This document shows positions 30,340-39,207 of a stretch of 64,000 nucleotides of DNA, in pieces. Source of the stretch: an uncultured Alphaproteobacteria bacterium (GTDB taxonomy: Bacteria > Pseudomonadota > Alphaproteobacteria > Paracaedibacterales > CAIULA01); assembly GCA_903899945.1 (NCBI GenBank), contig CAIULA010000034.1:1-64000 (forward strand), written 5' to 3'. The notes under the pieces were generated by a model, which saw only the letters and a program-made list of their open reading frames with translations, searched no databases and was not told the DNA's origin. The stretch's first letter is position 1. Every line of letters begins with the position of its first letter. Both the position numbers and the translations under genes were made by a program.

Positions 30340-31323
30340 ATGAAGGCGGTTTCGGTGAAAGAGATTAAAAACCTTTATCAAGACAAAGGCAAAGAAGTCA
30401 TCTTTGCGGAGTCCGCTGCATTACAGCAGTTGGCTCTAGCCTTGGATGAAACTTTTGACGAAGCTATCGAAATGATTCGGGCAACTAAGGGTCACTTGAT
30501 TGTAAGCGGCGTTGGTAAAAGCGGACATGTGGGGAAGAAAATAGCAGCGACCTTTGCGTCGACCGGGCAACCTTCTTTTTTCGTACATGCTGCAGAAGCA
30601 GGTCATGGTGACCTTGGAATGGTTACAAAGGATGATATTCTGCTTTTGATCTCTTATTCTGGTGAAGCCAAAGAATTGCATGCAATCATTGATTATGCTC
30701 ATCGCTTTTCTATACCGATTATTGCCATTTGCGGAAAGCAAGATTGTACTTTAACGAGAGTATCAAATCTCTCTTTGGTACTACCTGATGTAGGGGAGGC
30801 TTGTCCTATGGGATTAGCGCCAACCAATTCGACGACTTTAACAATGGCCTTGGGAGATGCGCTTGCCGTTACTCTTTTAAGCAGTCGTGGTTTTTCCAAG
30901 CACGACTTTAAATTATTTCACCCTGGTGGAAATTTAGGTCAGCAATTAAAACAAGTTTCTGACTTTATGCACAAAGGGGAAAATGTACCGCTTGTTATAG
31001 AAAGTACACCAATGGGCGAATGCCTCGTTAAGATGACCTATCATGGATTTGGCTGCGTTGGTGTACTGAATAGCGATGAAAAGCTGGTTGGCGTTATCAC
31101 TGACGGTGATTTACGTCGTCATATGAGTTCTAAACTATTGGAACAAACAGCAAGCGAAGTCATGACAAAAAACCCAGTGACTCTTGGTAAAGGACTATTA
31201 ATGGCAGATGCTCTTGCAATTTTTGAAAAGAAAGCAATTACGAGTTTGTTTATATTGGATGAAAATAGCAAAGTTTTAGGGATTCTTCATATCCACGATT
31301 GCCTTCGAAATAGCGTTGCCTAA
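30340..31323 (+). CDS. kdsD: Arabinose-5-phosphate isomerase (KpsF/GutQ family)
   Basis: The protein has 327 aa. The SIS domain (about 35-190) has VSGVGKSGHVGKKIAATFAST (split GVGKSGHVGKK) and STTLTMALGDALA; two CBS modules follow (about 205-325, GCVGVLNSDEKLVGVITDGDLRR shown as GVITDGDLRR). It converts ribulose-5-phosphate to arabinose-5-phosphate, the substrate of KdsA, so it completes the first steps of KDO synthesis. It lies 9 bp after rnd. Confidence 0.95.
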   Translation: MKAVSVKEIKNLYQDKGKEVIFAESAALQQLALALDETFDEAIEMIRATKGHLIVSGVGKSGHVGKKIAATFASTGQPSFFVHAAEAGHGDLGMVTKDDILLLISYSGEAKELHAIIDYAHRFSIPIIAICGKQDCTLTRVSNLSLVLPDVGEACPMGLAPTNSTTLTMALGDALAVTLLSSRGFSKHDFKLFHPGGNLGQQLKQVSDFMHKGENVPLVIESTPMGECLVKMTYHGFGCVGVLNSDEKLVGVITDGDLRRHMSSKLLEQTASEVMTKNPVTLGKGLLMADALAIFEKKAITSLFILDENSKVLGILHIHDCLRNSVA

Positions 31324-31329
31324 ACTTAG

Positions 31330-32025
31330 ATGTCTAAAGATTCTTTTAGAAATAAAAACGGCAAAGTCACTTTAAAAAACCGAAAGCAGAGAACAGATTC
31401 TTCTCGCCGTTGGCTGCTCAGGCAGCTCAATGATCCTTATGTCCAGCAAGCTCAATCTTTGGGTTATCGTTCCAGAGCTGCTTTTAAAATACTGGATATT
31501 GATCAAAAGTTTAAACTTTTCAAATCAGGATCCATTGTGGTTGACCTTGGTGCTGCACCTGGCGGTTGGACTCAGGTTGCTTTAAGAAAAGTGGGTGATA
31601 AGGGCCAGGTTGTCGCCATTGATCTTCAGGAAATAGACCCTATTTCTGGCGCTTTAATCTTACAAGGCGATTTTATGGACGAAGAGATGATCCAACAGTT
31701 ATTATCTTCTCTTCCTTCTAAGGCTGATGTGGTCTTAAGCGATATGGCAGCGCCAGCTTCTGGCATGACAGATGTGGATCATATTCGCATTATGGCACTA
31801 GTTGAAATGGTTTTCGACTTTTGTTTTTTAGCCTTAAAGCCAAAAGGGTCTATGGTTGCCAAGGTTTTGCGTGGTGGAACCGAAACAAAATTGCTTCAAC
31901 AGTTTAAAAAATGTTTTACTAAAGTGGTTCATTTTAAACCCCCTTCCAGCAGGGCTGATTCTGCTGAAATGTATTTGGTGGCAACGGGATTTAGGCCTGA
32001 GAAGAAAGAAACCTTAAACGATTAA
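31330..32025 (+). CDS. rlmE: 23S rRNA (uridine-2'-O)-methyltransferase RlmE/FtsJ
   Basis: The protein has 231 aa. It methylates U2552 in the A-loop. SAM motif VDLGAAPGGWTQ (71-82) and the catalytic tetrad Lys53 (SRAAFK), Asp138 (LSDMA), Lys178 (VAKVL) and Glu213 (SAEMY) are all present. The Lys-rich N-terminal extension of about 15 residues is common in Alphaproteobacteria. Its 3' end overlaps the convergent thiY-like gene by 12 bp. Confidence 0.95.
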   Translation: MSKDSFRNKNGKVTLKNRKQRTDSSRRWLLRQLNDPYVQQAQSLGYRSRAAFKILDIDQKFKLFKSGSIVVDLGAAPGGWTQVALRKVGDKGQVVAIDLQEIDPISGALILQGDFMDEEMIQQLLSSLPSKADVVLSDMAAPASGMTDVDHIRIMALVEMVFDFCFLALKPKGSMVAKVLRGGTETKLLQQFKKCFTKVVHFKPPSSRADSAEMYLVATGFRPEKKETLND

Positions 32026-32916
32026 TTCATGCTTTCTTAAAAAGATCTTCAGGTTTTCAAGACGTGGGTTTTCTCCACCTAATTTTTGAACCTCGAACAA
32101 AGTAATAATATTTTTCCATTCCTGACGATTAATGGGGGTGTCCAATTCAGTTTTGTGACTGATAAAGATGTTCCAAGCTTCATCGGGGTAAGCCTTTAAA
32201 AATTCGCAGCTTTTTTGAAGGGCATTTATAAGTTTATCTTGAATTTCAGCAGGAACTTTTGAATGGCTGACCAAAATCATGGCAGCAAAACTTGGAATGC
32301 CAATCTCTTCAAAGGGATAAACGAGAAAATCTTGAATATGGCTTTTTAAATCAGCGACTTCATAGGGTTGATAAAGGTTTGTAACTGCATCGACTTGACC
32401 TGAGATAAATGTTGTCATCAGACCTTGCCGTGTATAGATAAGATCAACTTCATCAAGTTCAATATTTTGTTTTTCTAAAATTTCCTTTAGAACGGCAGCT
32501 GAAAAACCAACCCCGCTGCTGCAATGGCCGATGCATTTTCCTTTTAATTCAGATAAAGGAACACGGCTTATAAAAACCTCTAAGGGGGTTGGAACAAGGG
32601 TGCAAACGCTTTTAAGCTTTAGCCCCTTTGCGGTTTGAATAAGCAGTTGAGGTTCGTTCGTTATGGCGAAATCAACATTTTGGGCAGAGACTTGTTTGCA
32701 GCCCTCTAAAGATCCGATTGATCCGATGAGGGTTACATCTAACCCTTCGGCTTCAAAAAACCCCTTTTCAATGCCAATGACCAAAGGGGCATGATGAGGA
32801 TTCAAAAGCCAATCAAGTGAAATTTTGATGGGTGTTAGGGCCATAACAGAGGAAGAGAGAACAACGATGATAATGTTAATTTTGAATAAACTAAAAAAAA
32901 TATTAAATAGACTCAT
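32014..32916 (-). CDS. thiY: Thiamine-precursor (HMP) ABC transporter, binding protein
   Basis: The protein has 300 aa. Signal peptide at 1-26 (ending VMA). The mature start IKISLDWLLNPHHAPLVIG is the NMT1/THI5-like signature of ThiY, which binds the pyrimidine precursor HMP or formyl-aminopyrimidine. The membership of a TPP-riboswitch operon supports the substrate. It is the last gene of the ATPase-permease-binding protein operon, 15 bp after the permease. Confidence 0.9.
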   Translation of the reverse strand: MSLFNIFFSLFKINIIIVVLSSSVMALTPIKISLDWLLNPHHAPLVIGIEKGFFEAEGLDVTLIGSIGSLEGCKQVSAQNVDFAITNEPQLLIQTAKGLKLKSVCTLVPTPLEVFISRVPLSELKGKCIGHCSSGVGFSAAVLKEILEKQNIELDEVDLIYTRQGLMTTFISGQVDAVTNLYQPYEVADLKSHIQDFLVYPFEEIGIPSFAAMILVSHSKVPAEIQDKLINALQKSCEFLKAYPDEAWNIFISHKTELDTPINRQEWKNIITLFEVQKLGGENPRLENLKIFLRKHELIV

Positions 32917-32931
32917 CTCAGAAACTCGCTT

Positions 32932-33669
32932 CTACAAAGTGTTTGAAGGCCAAAAGACTAGTTTTTTTTCCAAAAGAGTAACGCCTTTATTAAGGGCAAA
33001 TGTCATAAGAGTTATGCAGACAATGCACGCGAACATCAATTCAATCTGAAGGCGGCCATGGCTGAGCATGATTAAATAGCCAAGACCTGAGCTTGCACCG
33101 ATCCAGTCAGCGGCAAGCACAGTTAAAGGGGCATGGATCGCAGCAAGACGCACACCTGACATCAAACAGGGAAGGGCTGCCGGCAAGCGAATGAACCGTA
33201 AAGTGGCCTTTTTATTTGCGCCCATAATGGTGGCCATGTCTAACCAGTTGGATGGAGAGCGTTTTAATCCATCCAAAAGACAAACCGTAATGGGAAAATA
33301 ACAAGACAAGCAAATTACTATCAGTTTTGGTGTAAATCCAAATCCACACCAAAGCAAAAGAAGTGGCATTAATACAAAAGGGGGGGTGGATTGTAATGTT
33401 AAAAGAATCGGCGTGATCAGGGGTTTTAAACGGTCAAAATAATCTATTAATATCGCGCTTAAACCTCCAAGAAGGACAGCGACACTAAGACCAATTATAA
33501 TCTCTGCTGCGCTTATGAAAATGTGTTTTAGCAAAAGCATATGATGCGTCATAAGGCTGCCCGCAATGACAGTAGGGGCTGGCAGAATATAAACAGGGAT
33601 CTCTAAAATGGTCACGCCCAGTTGCCATAGACCGAGAAGAAGAAATAAAGCGATCGTTTTTTTAATCAT
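32932..33669 (-). CDS. thiX: Thiamine-precursor ABC transporter, permease
   Basis: The protein has 245 aa from the ATG at 33669; an in-frame ATG at 33726 would overlap the ATPase gene by 43 bp and add polar residues before the first helix. About six membrane helices; the EAA-like loop contains DMATIMGANKKATLRFIRLPAALP (split MGANKKATLRFIRLP). It belongs to the SsuC/TauC/ThiX permease family; the riboswitch upstream defines the substrate as a thiamine precursor. Confidence 0.9.
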   Translation of the reverse strand: MIKKTIALFLLLGLWQLGVTILEIPVYILPAPTVIAGSLMTHHMLLLKHIFISAAEIIIGLSVAVLLGGLSAILIDYFDRLKPLITPILLTLQSTPPFVLMPLLLLWCGFGFTPKLIVICLSCYFPITVCLLDGLKRSPSNWLDMATIMGANKKATLRFIRLPAALPCLMSGVRLAAIHAPLTVLAADWIGASSGLGYLIMLSHGRLQIELMFACIVCITLMTFALNKGVTLLEKKLVFWPSNTL

Positions 33670-33683
33670 GATAGACTTTTCGG

Positions 33684-34403
33684 CTACGAATAAAGAGAAC
33701 TTAAAAAGGCACTGGCTTCTTGCCATAAATGCAAGTCATGTATGGCTCTGGGAGCAGGGATCTGTTCAAGAATTGTTTGAATATGAGGCTCGGTAACTAA
33801 GGTTGCTTCGGCTGGAAAACCCTTTAAGATATAGATCTGATTTGAAAGACGAATAACCTCGCTAATATCGTGGGTGACCAGTAACACGGTTTTCCCCTTA
33901 AGGGCTGTTACCGCGTACTCTTGCAGTTCACAGCGCGTTTTAGCGTCAAGCGCTGCAAACGGTTCATCCATTAGGACAATCTTGCGGTCTTCCATTAGGG
34001 TTCTAGCTAAGGCCACACGTTGTCTCATACCTATGGAAAGCTGGTGAGGATAAAAATTAGTGAATTCTTGAAGGCCAACCTTAGTTAAAATCTCAAGAGC
34101 TTTGGTGTAATTTCTTGTCTGTCCGCGTAATCTTTCACCCAGTACCACATTCTCAATCACTTTTGCCCAAGGTAAAAGAAGGTCGGTCTGTGCCATGTAA
34201 CTAAAGGAAGAAGTTGACCTGAGAGTGCTTTGTCGATCTAGGCCTAAAAGGCATCTAAGAAGTGTTGTTTTGCCAACGCCGCTTTGACCTATTAAACAAG
34301 TCCAGTCCTGCTTTTTTAAACGAAGAATTTGATTTTTCAAAACGTGCGAAGATTCGTAAAAGAAATCTTCAATTTGAAACTGATAACAATCGACTCTTTC
34401 CAC
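33684..34403 (-). CDS. thiZ: Thiamine-precursor ABC transporter, ATP-binding protein
   Basis: The protein has 239 aa with a GTG start at 34403. Walker A GQSGVGKTT, Q-loop MAQTDLLLPW, signature LSIGMRQRVALART (Ile replaces the usual Gly), Walker B IVLMDEPF and switch His in THDI are seen. The ribosome site GGAGGGA is the 3' end of the TPP riboswitch itself, and the start codon lies in the predicted P1 strand, so expression should fall when TPP is bound. First gene of the thiZXY operon. Confidence 0.92.
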   Translation of the reverse strand: MERVDCYQFQIEDFFYESSHVLKNQILRLKKQDWTCLIGQSGVGKTTLLRCLLGLDRQSTLRSTSSFSYMAQTDLLLPWAKVIENVVLGERLRGQTRNYTKALEILTKVGLQEFTNFYPHQLSIGMRQRVALARTLMEDRKIVLMDEPFAALDAKTRCELQEYAVTALKGKTVLLVTHDISEVIRLSNQIYILKGFPAEATLVTEPHIQTILEQIPAPRAIHDLHLWQEASAFLSSLYS

Positions 34404-34490
34404 AATCCCTCCGTCGGTTCTAACCGAATCAGGTTCTAAGAGTTGAGCGTTTGCTCTCTCAGCCTCTTTTTTAAAGAGGCACCCCTTGTG
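34401..34490 (-). promoter_or_regulatory. TPP riboswitch (THI box)
   Basis: On the minus strand the order is CACAA, GGGGTGCC, a variable P3 hairpin (CCTCTTT / AAAGAGG), GGCTGAGA, then AACCTGAT, CGGTTA-GAACCG, CGGAGGGA and TTGTG. These are the conserved elements of the TPP aptamer. P1 is CACAA (34486-34490) with TTGTG (34401-34405). The 3' strand of P1 contains the GTG start of thiZ, and GGAGGGA is its ribosome site, so ligand binding should block initiation directly. Confidence 0.93.
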
Positions 34491-34504
34491 TTCATGTAAC
34501 CTTC

Positions 34505-34531
34505 TCTATAAGGATTAAGAGATTTTGTCAA
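34505..34531 (-). promoter_or_regulatory. Candidate promoter of the thiZXY operon
   Basis: A perfect -35 TTGACA lies at 34526-34531 (minus strand) with TATAGA at 34505-34510 after a rather short 15-base spacer. Transcription would start just upstream of the TPP aptamer. Confidence 0.4.
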
Positions 34532-34594
34532 TATTTTTGTTTTTATTTATAAGATGAATGCGGTAGAGTTTTTAAAACTTGGCTAGGTGTTGTG

Positions 34595-35278
34595 ATGATT
34601 CTTGAACAGCTTTTAGAGCGTATCCTTTATAGGGATGCTATGATGCTTGTATTAAATAAACCTGCTGGGATTGCGGTGCACCCCGGTCTTGGTAAAAAAC
34701 AGAATCTGCAAAGTTTTTTTGAAGAACTTAAATTTGGACTGCCAAACCCGCCAGCATTAGCACATCGCCTTGATGCAGCAACCAGCGGCTGCCTTGTTTT
34801 AGGTCGTCATCGGCAGGCTTTAAATAGACTAGGTGATATGTTTGCAAACGGTAAAATCGAAAAAACCTATTGGGCTGTTGTAAAGGGTAAACCTGCAGAG
34901 AAAGAAGGTCGGATTGATATCCCTCTTGCCAAGCAATCAACTCATTCTCATCGTTGGTGGATGAAAGCTGATCCTAATGGGCAACAAGCCATTACCGATT
35001 ACCGTATTCTAGGTGAAACAGATGAGTTTACATGGCTTGAGCTAAAACCACTAACGGGGCGTACTCATCAGTTGCGTGTCCATTGTTTGGCCATGGGATG
35101 GCCTATTGTGGGTGATATGATTTACGGAGAATCTGATACGAATTTTGATGCCCTTCATTTGCATGCTAGGGCTATTCAAATACCCCTTTATCCAAAAAAA
35201 GATCCCATTTTAGTGGATGCTCCGCCACCAGTTCATATGGAAAAAGCACTTAAATTATGCGGGTTGAAAGAGGCGTAA
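34595..35278 (+). CDS. RluA-family RNA pseudouridine synthase
   Basis: The protein has 227 aa from the ATG at 34595 (AGGTG ribosome site); a GTG one codon upstream is also possible. Catalytic motif HRLDAATSGCLVLG with the nucleophile Asp, then KTYWAVVKG and the final LKPLTGRTHQLRVH are typical of RluA/RluC/RluD. It lacks an S4 domain, so it is closest in layout to RluA/TruC types. The target uridine (rRNA or tRNA) cannot be told from sequence alone. Confidence 0.92.
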   Translation: MILEQLLERILYRDAMMLVLNKPAGIAVHPGLGKKQNLQSFFEELKFGLPNPPALAHRLDAATSGCLVLGRHRQALNRLGDMFANGKIEKTYWAVVKGKPAEKEGRIDIPLAKQSTHSHRWWMKADPNGQQAITDYRILGETDEFTWLELKPLTGRTHQLRVHCLAMGWPIVGDMIYGESDTNFDALHLHARAIQIPLYPKKDPILVDAPPPVHMEKALKLCGLKEA

Positions 35279-35359
35279 AAGGTTTGACGTTATAGATACA
35301 TAATCTGCGAAAGAAATCCTCTTTTCTTAAGAGGGCAGGATTATCTTATATTTAACTTA

Positions 35360-35394
35360 AAATAAAAAAACCACCCAAGGAACGAGGATGGCTT
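35360..35394 (-). terminator. Strong rho-independent terminator (minus strand)
   Basis: On the minus strand AAGCCATCC (35386-35394) pairs with GGGTGGTTT (35368-35376) over 9 bp with two G-T wobbles, followed by a run of T (TTTTATTTT). It points from the small membrane-protein gene at 35464-35658 and supports that gene as a real transcription unit. Confidence 0.75.
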
Positions 35395-35463
35395 TCCAAT
35401 AGACCGCTTCAATCTTACTTGTAAATGACTTGAGTAAACTTGATCAAGCTTCCTTTAAATTTA

Positions 35464-35658
35464 TCAGGTATTAAAGATATTTAAGTAAAACACCAAACAG
35501 GAAAATGTCGCCAATCCTATCATTAGATAAATCCACAGATTCCTTGCAATTCTGTCCTCTTTTGTTTCGTAACCCCAAAAAGACACGGCCCCCCGATGAA
35601 GGTTTTGAGTTAACATAACTTGATTTTGTTGTTTTTTGCTTGAATTTTTTTTCATCAT
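35464..35658 (-). CDS. Small single-pass membrane protein
   Basis: The protein has 64 aa. A Lys/Gln-rich basic N-terminus is followed by one hydrophobic helix at about 42-62 (LWIYLMIGLATFSCLVFYL). GAGATG upstream is a weak ribosome site. The strong terminator 70 bp downstream on the same strand argues that it is expressed. No homologue is recognised. Confidence 0.5.
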   Translation of the reverse strand: MMKKNSSKKQQNQVMLTQNLHRGAVSFWGYETKEDRIARNLWIYLMIGLATFSCLVFYLNIFNT

Positions 35659-35863
35659 TTTATTATTTCATCTCTTAAGTTCCTGAACTTAAATCTAGGC
35701 GAAACGTATCCTATATTTTTTCAAAATTCTACCTCCATATTTTGAGAGGTGTAGCAAAATATATTAACCCTGATAATCTTGTTATCAATGATATGGCTTG
35801 TAATAGATTTGTATACATTGATAGCTTGCAGAACTTTGGTTAGATACGACAAAAGGCCATGCT

Positions 35864-35887
35864 AAAGGAAAAGGTACTGTCTGTACC
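35864..35887 (-). terminator. Terminator of the EAL gene
   Basis: On the minus strand GGTAC-AGACA-GTACC (35873-35887) forms a 5-bp hairpin followed by TTTTCCTTT. It lies 34 bp downstream of the EAL-domain stop codon. Confidence 0.5.
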
Positions 35888-35920
35888 AAAAAGATTTAAT
35901 TCATAAACTTTGAGAGTTTC

Positions 35921-36751
35921 TTAATGAATATATTCTTCCGAATTCCAACTGTTTTTTATCAGAATTTTTTCTAAGGGGGTTGGGCGATTGATGAGATATC
36001 CTTGAACAATATCCCCACCAAGGCTTTTGACAATCTCAAGCTGTCGTTCAGTTTCCACGCCCTCGCAGATAACTTCTAAGTTGATCGTTTTTGCTAAATC
36101 AATCAGTGATTTTAAAACGGCAAAGGCGCCATTGTGAAAAGGGGCTTTTTGAATGAAGTTTTTATCAATTTTCACTGCATCAACATTTAAGTCCACAAGG
36201 TAAGACATAGTTGAGTAGCCACATCCTAAATCATCAATGACGACTTTGATTCCTTTTGATCGGAGTTCATTGATAACGTTCCCCAATAAAATTATATCAG
36301 AGGGTTTTTCTGATTCCGTGATTTCTACACAGAGAAGAGAAGGTGAAATATTGTATGTTTTTATTATTTTTTCAATATACTTTACAAAATCTACAGTTAT
36401 GACGCATGGAGGGGCATTAAACGAGAGAGGAATATTAACTTCTGGATTCTCGCTCAGAAAAACAGCTATTCTTTTAACGAGCCATTGAGTTATGCTACCG
36501 ATGAGACCTTGGTGGCTTGCAACTTGTATCCATTGCTCTGTTTCAAGTCTTGGTATATTAAAAGGAGTAACAATAGGCCACCTAGCTGATTGAGTCATCT
36601 GTTCTGGCACGCGTAAAAAAACCTCGGCACCAACCACTTTTCTTGTTACTATGTCAACTTGATGTTGGGCATACAATTCTAACCTGTTATGATTCAGTGC
36701 GTGAACAAGATGATTCGCTAGCTTGGTTTCTGAATGCTTTAGTAAAGTCAT
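35921..36751 (-). CDS. Stand-alone EAL-domain cyclic-di-GMP phosphodiesterase
   Basis: The protein has 276 aa and is almost entirely one EAL domain without sensor, membrane or GGDEF parts. The EAL triplet reads EVF (GAEVFLR, Glu43), but the residues needed for metal and catalysis are kept: Asn112 (SFNAPP), Glu143 (VEITE), Asp173/Asp174 (IDDLGCGYS), Lys194 (VKIDK), Glu230 (CEGVE) and Gln250 (VQGYL). It should hydrolyse c-di-GMP. No diguanylate cyclase is present in this window. It is monocistronic, with a terminator after it. Confidence 0.9.
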   Translation of the reverse strand: MTLLKHSETKLANHLVHALNHNRLELYAQHQVDIVTRKVVGAEVFLRVPEQMTQSARWPIVTPFNIPRLETEQWIQVASHQGLIGSITQWLVKRIAVFLSENPEVNIPLSFNAPPCVITVDFVKYIEKIIKTYNISPSLLCVEITESEKPSDIILLGNVINELRSKGIKVVIDDLGCGYSTMSYLVDLNVDAVKIDKNFIQKAPFHNGAFAVLKSLIDLAKTINLEVICEGVETERQLEIVKSLGGDIVQGYLINRPTPLEKILIKNSWNSEEYIH

Positions 36752-36879
36752 TTTTTTACGATAATTTTATTAAAATCGCACATTAATTAGCACACGTAAA
36801 GTTTTGCTGCAAGGTGAAAAAATATTTGCACCTTAGAGAATGAGTCTTTAGATTGTCAGACGTAGTGGGGGAATAATCT

Positions 36880-38820
36880 TTGCGGGATAAAGTTTTTATG
36901 AATGATGGTGTTAAGCTATTGGATAAGGTTCATTATCCACATGATTTGAAAGATCTTACGCTCCCTGAACTTAAGCAACTATCGCAAGAAGTCAGGCAAG
37001 AAACGATAGAGATTGTTTCTCGTGTAGGTGGTCATTTGGGCGCTAGCCTTGGTGTTGTTGAGCTTACTGTTGCACTTCATCATATTTTTAATACACCTCA
37101 TGATAAATTGATTTGGGATGTGGGGCATCAAGCTTATCCTCATAAAATCCTGACTGGCAGACGAGATGCTATGAAAATGTTACGTCAGGCAGGTGGTCCT
37201 TCTGGTTTTACGCGTCGCAGCGAAAGCGAATACGATCCTTTTGGCGCAGCCCATGCGGCAACTTCTATTTCAGCAGCTCTTGGTTTTGCAGTGGGACGTG
37301 ATTTGAAGAAAGATAACAATCACGTTATTGCGGTTATCGGTGACGGTTCTATGAGCGCAGGTATGGCTTATGAAGCGCTCAATAATGCTGGATCTATGTC
37401 CAGTCGTCTCATTGTCATTTTAAATGACAACGATATGTCTATTGCTCCACCAGTTGGCGCCATGAGTGGTTATCTCTCAAGACTTCTTTCCTCTGGTCCT
37501 TATCATTCGTTTCGTGAAATTGCAAAAGGAGTTGTTAGTCATTTACCGAAATCTATCGAAACGGCAGCAAGGCGCGCTGAAGAATATGCCCGTGGCATGA
37601 TGACAGGTGGTACACTTTTTGAAGAGATGGGCTTTTATTATGTAGGGCCTATTGATGGACATAATTTAGATCACCTGGTGCCTGTATTAAAAAATGCTCA
37701 TGACTGGAGCGAGAAAGGACCGATTTTTCTCCATGTGGTGACCCAGAAAGGACGTGGATATGCGCCAGCTGAAGCAGCTGCTGATAAATTCCACGGTGTT
37801 AGCAAGTTTGATATTGTGACAGGCGAGCAAGCAAAATCAAAAGCAATTGCTCCCTCTTATACAAAGGTTTTCGGAGAAAGCCTAGTACAAGAGGCAGAGC
37901 GCGATGAGAAGATATTAGCAATTACAGCTGCTATGCCGTCTGGAACAGGTCTTGATTTATTTGGAAAACGCTTTCCTGATCGGTGTTTTGATGTGGGAAT
38001 TGCCGAACAACATGCTGTGACTTTTGCTGCAAGTCTTGCATGTGAAGGATTTAAGCCATTTACAGCTATTTATTCTACATTTTTACAAAGGGCTTATGAC
38101 CAGGTTGTTCATGATGTTATTTTGCAAAAACTGCCTGTTAGGTTTGCCCTTGATCGAGCAGGCCTTGTCGGGGCTGATGGTGCAACGCATGCAGGAACTT
38201 ATGATTTGTCTTACTTATGTTGTTTGCCTGATATCGTTATTATGGCAGCAGCTGATGAGGCAGAACTAAAGCATATGGTGGCAACGGCTGTGTCGATTGA
38301 TGATTGTCCTTCGGCTTTTAGATACCCAAGAGGTGAGGGGGTAGGAGTGGAGCTCCCCAAAAGAGGCGTACCTTTAGAAATCGGCAAAGGAAGAATCATT
38401 GAAGAAGGTAATAAAATTGCTATTTTATCTTTGGGGTGCCGTTTGCAGGAATCACTGATTGCAGCAAAATTTTTAAGAGCTCATGGGCTTTCTACAACTG
38501 TTGCAGATGCTAGATTTGCAAAACCATTGGATGAAGATTTGATTCTTCAGTTAGCAAAGAATCATGAGGTTCTTATTACAATTGAGGCGGGTTCAATTGG
38601 CGGGTTTTCTAGTCAAGTTTTACATCTTTTAGCAAATAAAGGTGTTCTTGATCGGGGATTAAAGATAAGACCAATGACTTTGCCGGATAAGTTAATTGAT
38701 CATGATACGCCGCAAAAACAATATGAGGTTGCTGGTTTAACCGCAAATAATATTTTACAAACAGCTTTATCAGCTTTAGGGCAGGAAATAAGTTTAGAGG
38801 CACTTGCATCTTGTGCTTAG
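36880..38820 (+). CDS. dxs: 1-deoxy-D-xylulose-5-phosphate synthase
   Basis: The protein has 646 aa. The TTG at 36880 is favoured by GGGGGAA upstream; an ATG at 36898 is the alternative and would cost 6 residues. It condenses pyruvate and glyceraldehyde-3-phosphate with TPP in the MEP isoprenoid pathway. The TPP site is [18 protein letters not shown]; the pyrimidine domain has [18 protein letters not shown] (split [11 protein letters not shown]) and [15 protein letters not shown]. Complete length. It needs TPP, which links it to the thiamine-precursor uptake genes nearby. Confidence 0.97.
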   Translation: MRDKVFMNDGVKLLDKVHYPHDLKDLTLPELKQLSQEVRQETIEIVSRVGGHLGASLGVVELTVALHHIFNTPHDKLIWDVGHQAYPHKILTGRRDAMKMLRQAGGPSGFTRRSESEYDPFGAAHAATSISAALGFAVGRDLKKDNNHVIAVIGDGSMSAGMAYEALNNAGSMSSRLIVILNDNDMSIAPPVGAMSGYLSRLLSSGPYHSFREIAKGVVSHLPKSIETAARRAEEYARGMMTGGTLFEEMGFYYVGPIDGHNLDHLVPVLKNAHDWSEKGPIFLHVVTQKGRGYAPAEAAADKFHGVSKFDIVTGEQAKSKAIAPSYTKVFGESLVQEAERDEKILAITAAMPSGTGLDLFGKRFPDRCFDVGIAEQHAVTFAASLACEGFKPFTAIYSTFLQRAYDQVVHDVILQKLPVRFALDRAGLVGADGATHAGTYDLSYLCCLPDIVIMAAADEAELKHMVATAVSIDDCPSAFRYPRGEGVGVELPKRGVPLEIGKGRIIEEGNKIAILSLGCRLQESLIAAKFLRAHGLSTTVADARFAKPLDEDLILQLAKNHEVLITIEAGSIGGFSSQVLHLLANKGVLDRGLKIRPMTLPDKLIDHDTPQKQYEVAGLTANNILQTALSALGQEISLEALASCA

Positions 38821-38863
38821 CTGAGGTAGGTATTAAAGAAGACGCTCATCTAAAAGGATAACT

Positions 38864-39166
38864 ATGGATATTATTTTTGTACCGTTATTAACGGTTGTTA
38901 TTAAGATTATTGATCTTTATCAATTTCTTTTGATTATCTACGTTATTATGGGATGGCTTGAGGTGTTTAATGTGCTCAACCGTTATAATCGATTTGTTTA
39001 TAGTATTCACACAGTTTTGTTCAGATTGATTGAGCCACTTTTGTCACCTATTAGGCGGTTTCTTCCTGATTTAGGTGGGATTGATTTTTCTCCACTTGTT
39101 TTAATTTTTGGAACCTATTTTATTCAAGGGGTTCTCGAAAAGATTGTTCATAGATTTCCAGCTTAA
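38864..39166 (+). CDS. YggT family membrane protein
   Basis: The protein has 100 aa. Two membrane regions (about 5-30 and 77-95) flank RLIEPLLSPIRRFLPDLGGIDFSP, the YggT signature (shown as EPLLSPIRRFLP and GGIDFSP). The family is linked to osmotic tolerance and cell-envelope integrity, but its molecular role is not settled. It lies between dxs and folD. Confidence 0.92.
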   Translation: MDIIFVPLLTVVIKIIDLYQFLLIIYVIMGWLEVFNVLNRYNRFVYSIHTVLFRLIEPLLSPIRRFLPDLGGIDFSPLVLIFGTYFIQGVLEKIVHRFPA

Positions 39167-39207
39167 TTTCTATTATAAAACTGACCGGAGTGTTTTAAAC
39201 TTTCTCT

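Noticed and set aside
34592-34594. GTG as start of the pseudouridine synthase
   Set aside because: The ATG one codon later is equally placed for the AGGTG site and is preferred.
35438-35452. AACTTGATCAAGCTT near-palindrome as an operator
   Set aside because: It is short and AT-rich, has no second copy nearby and has no clear target promoter.
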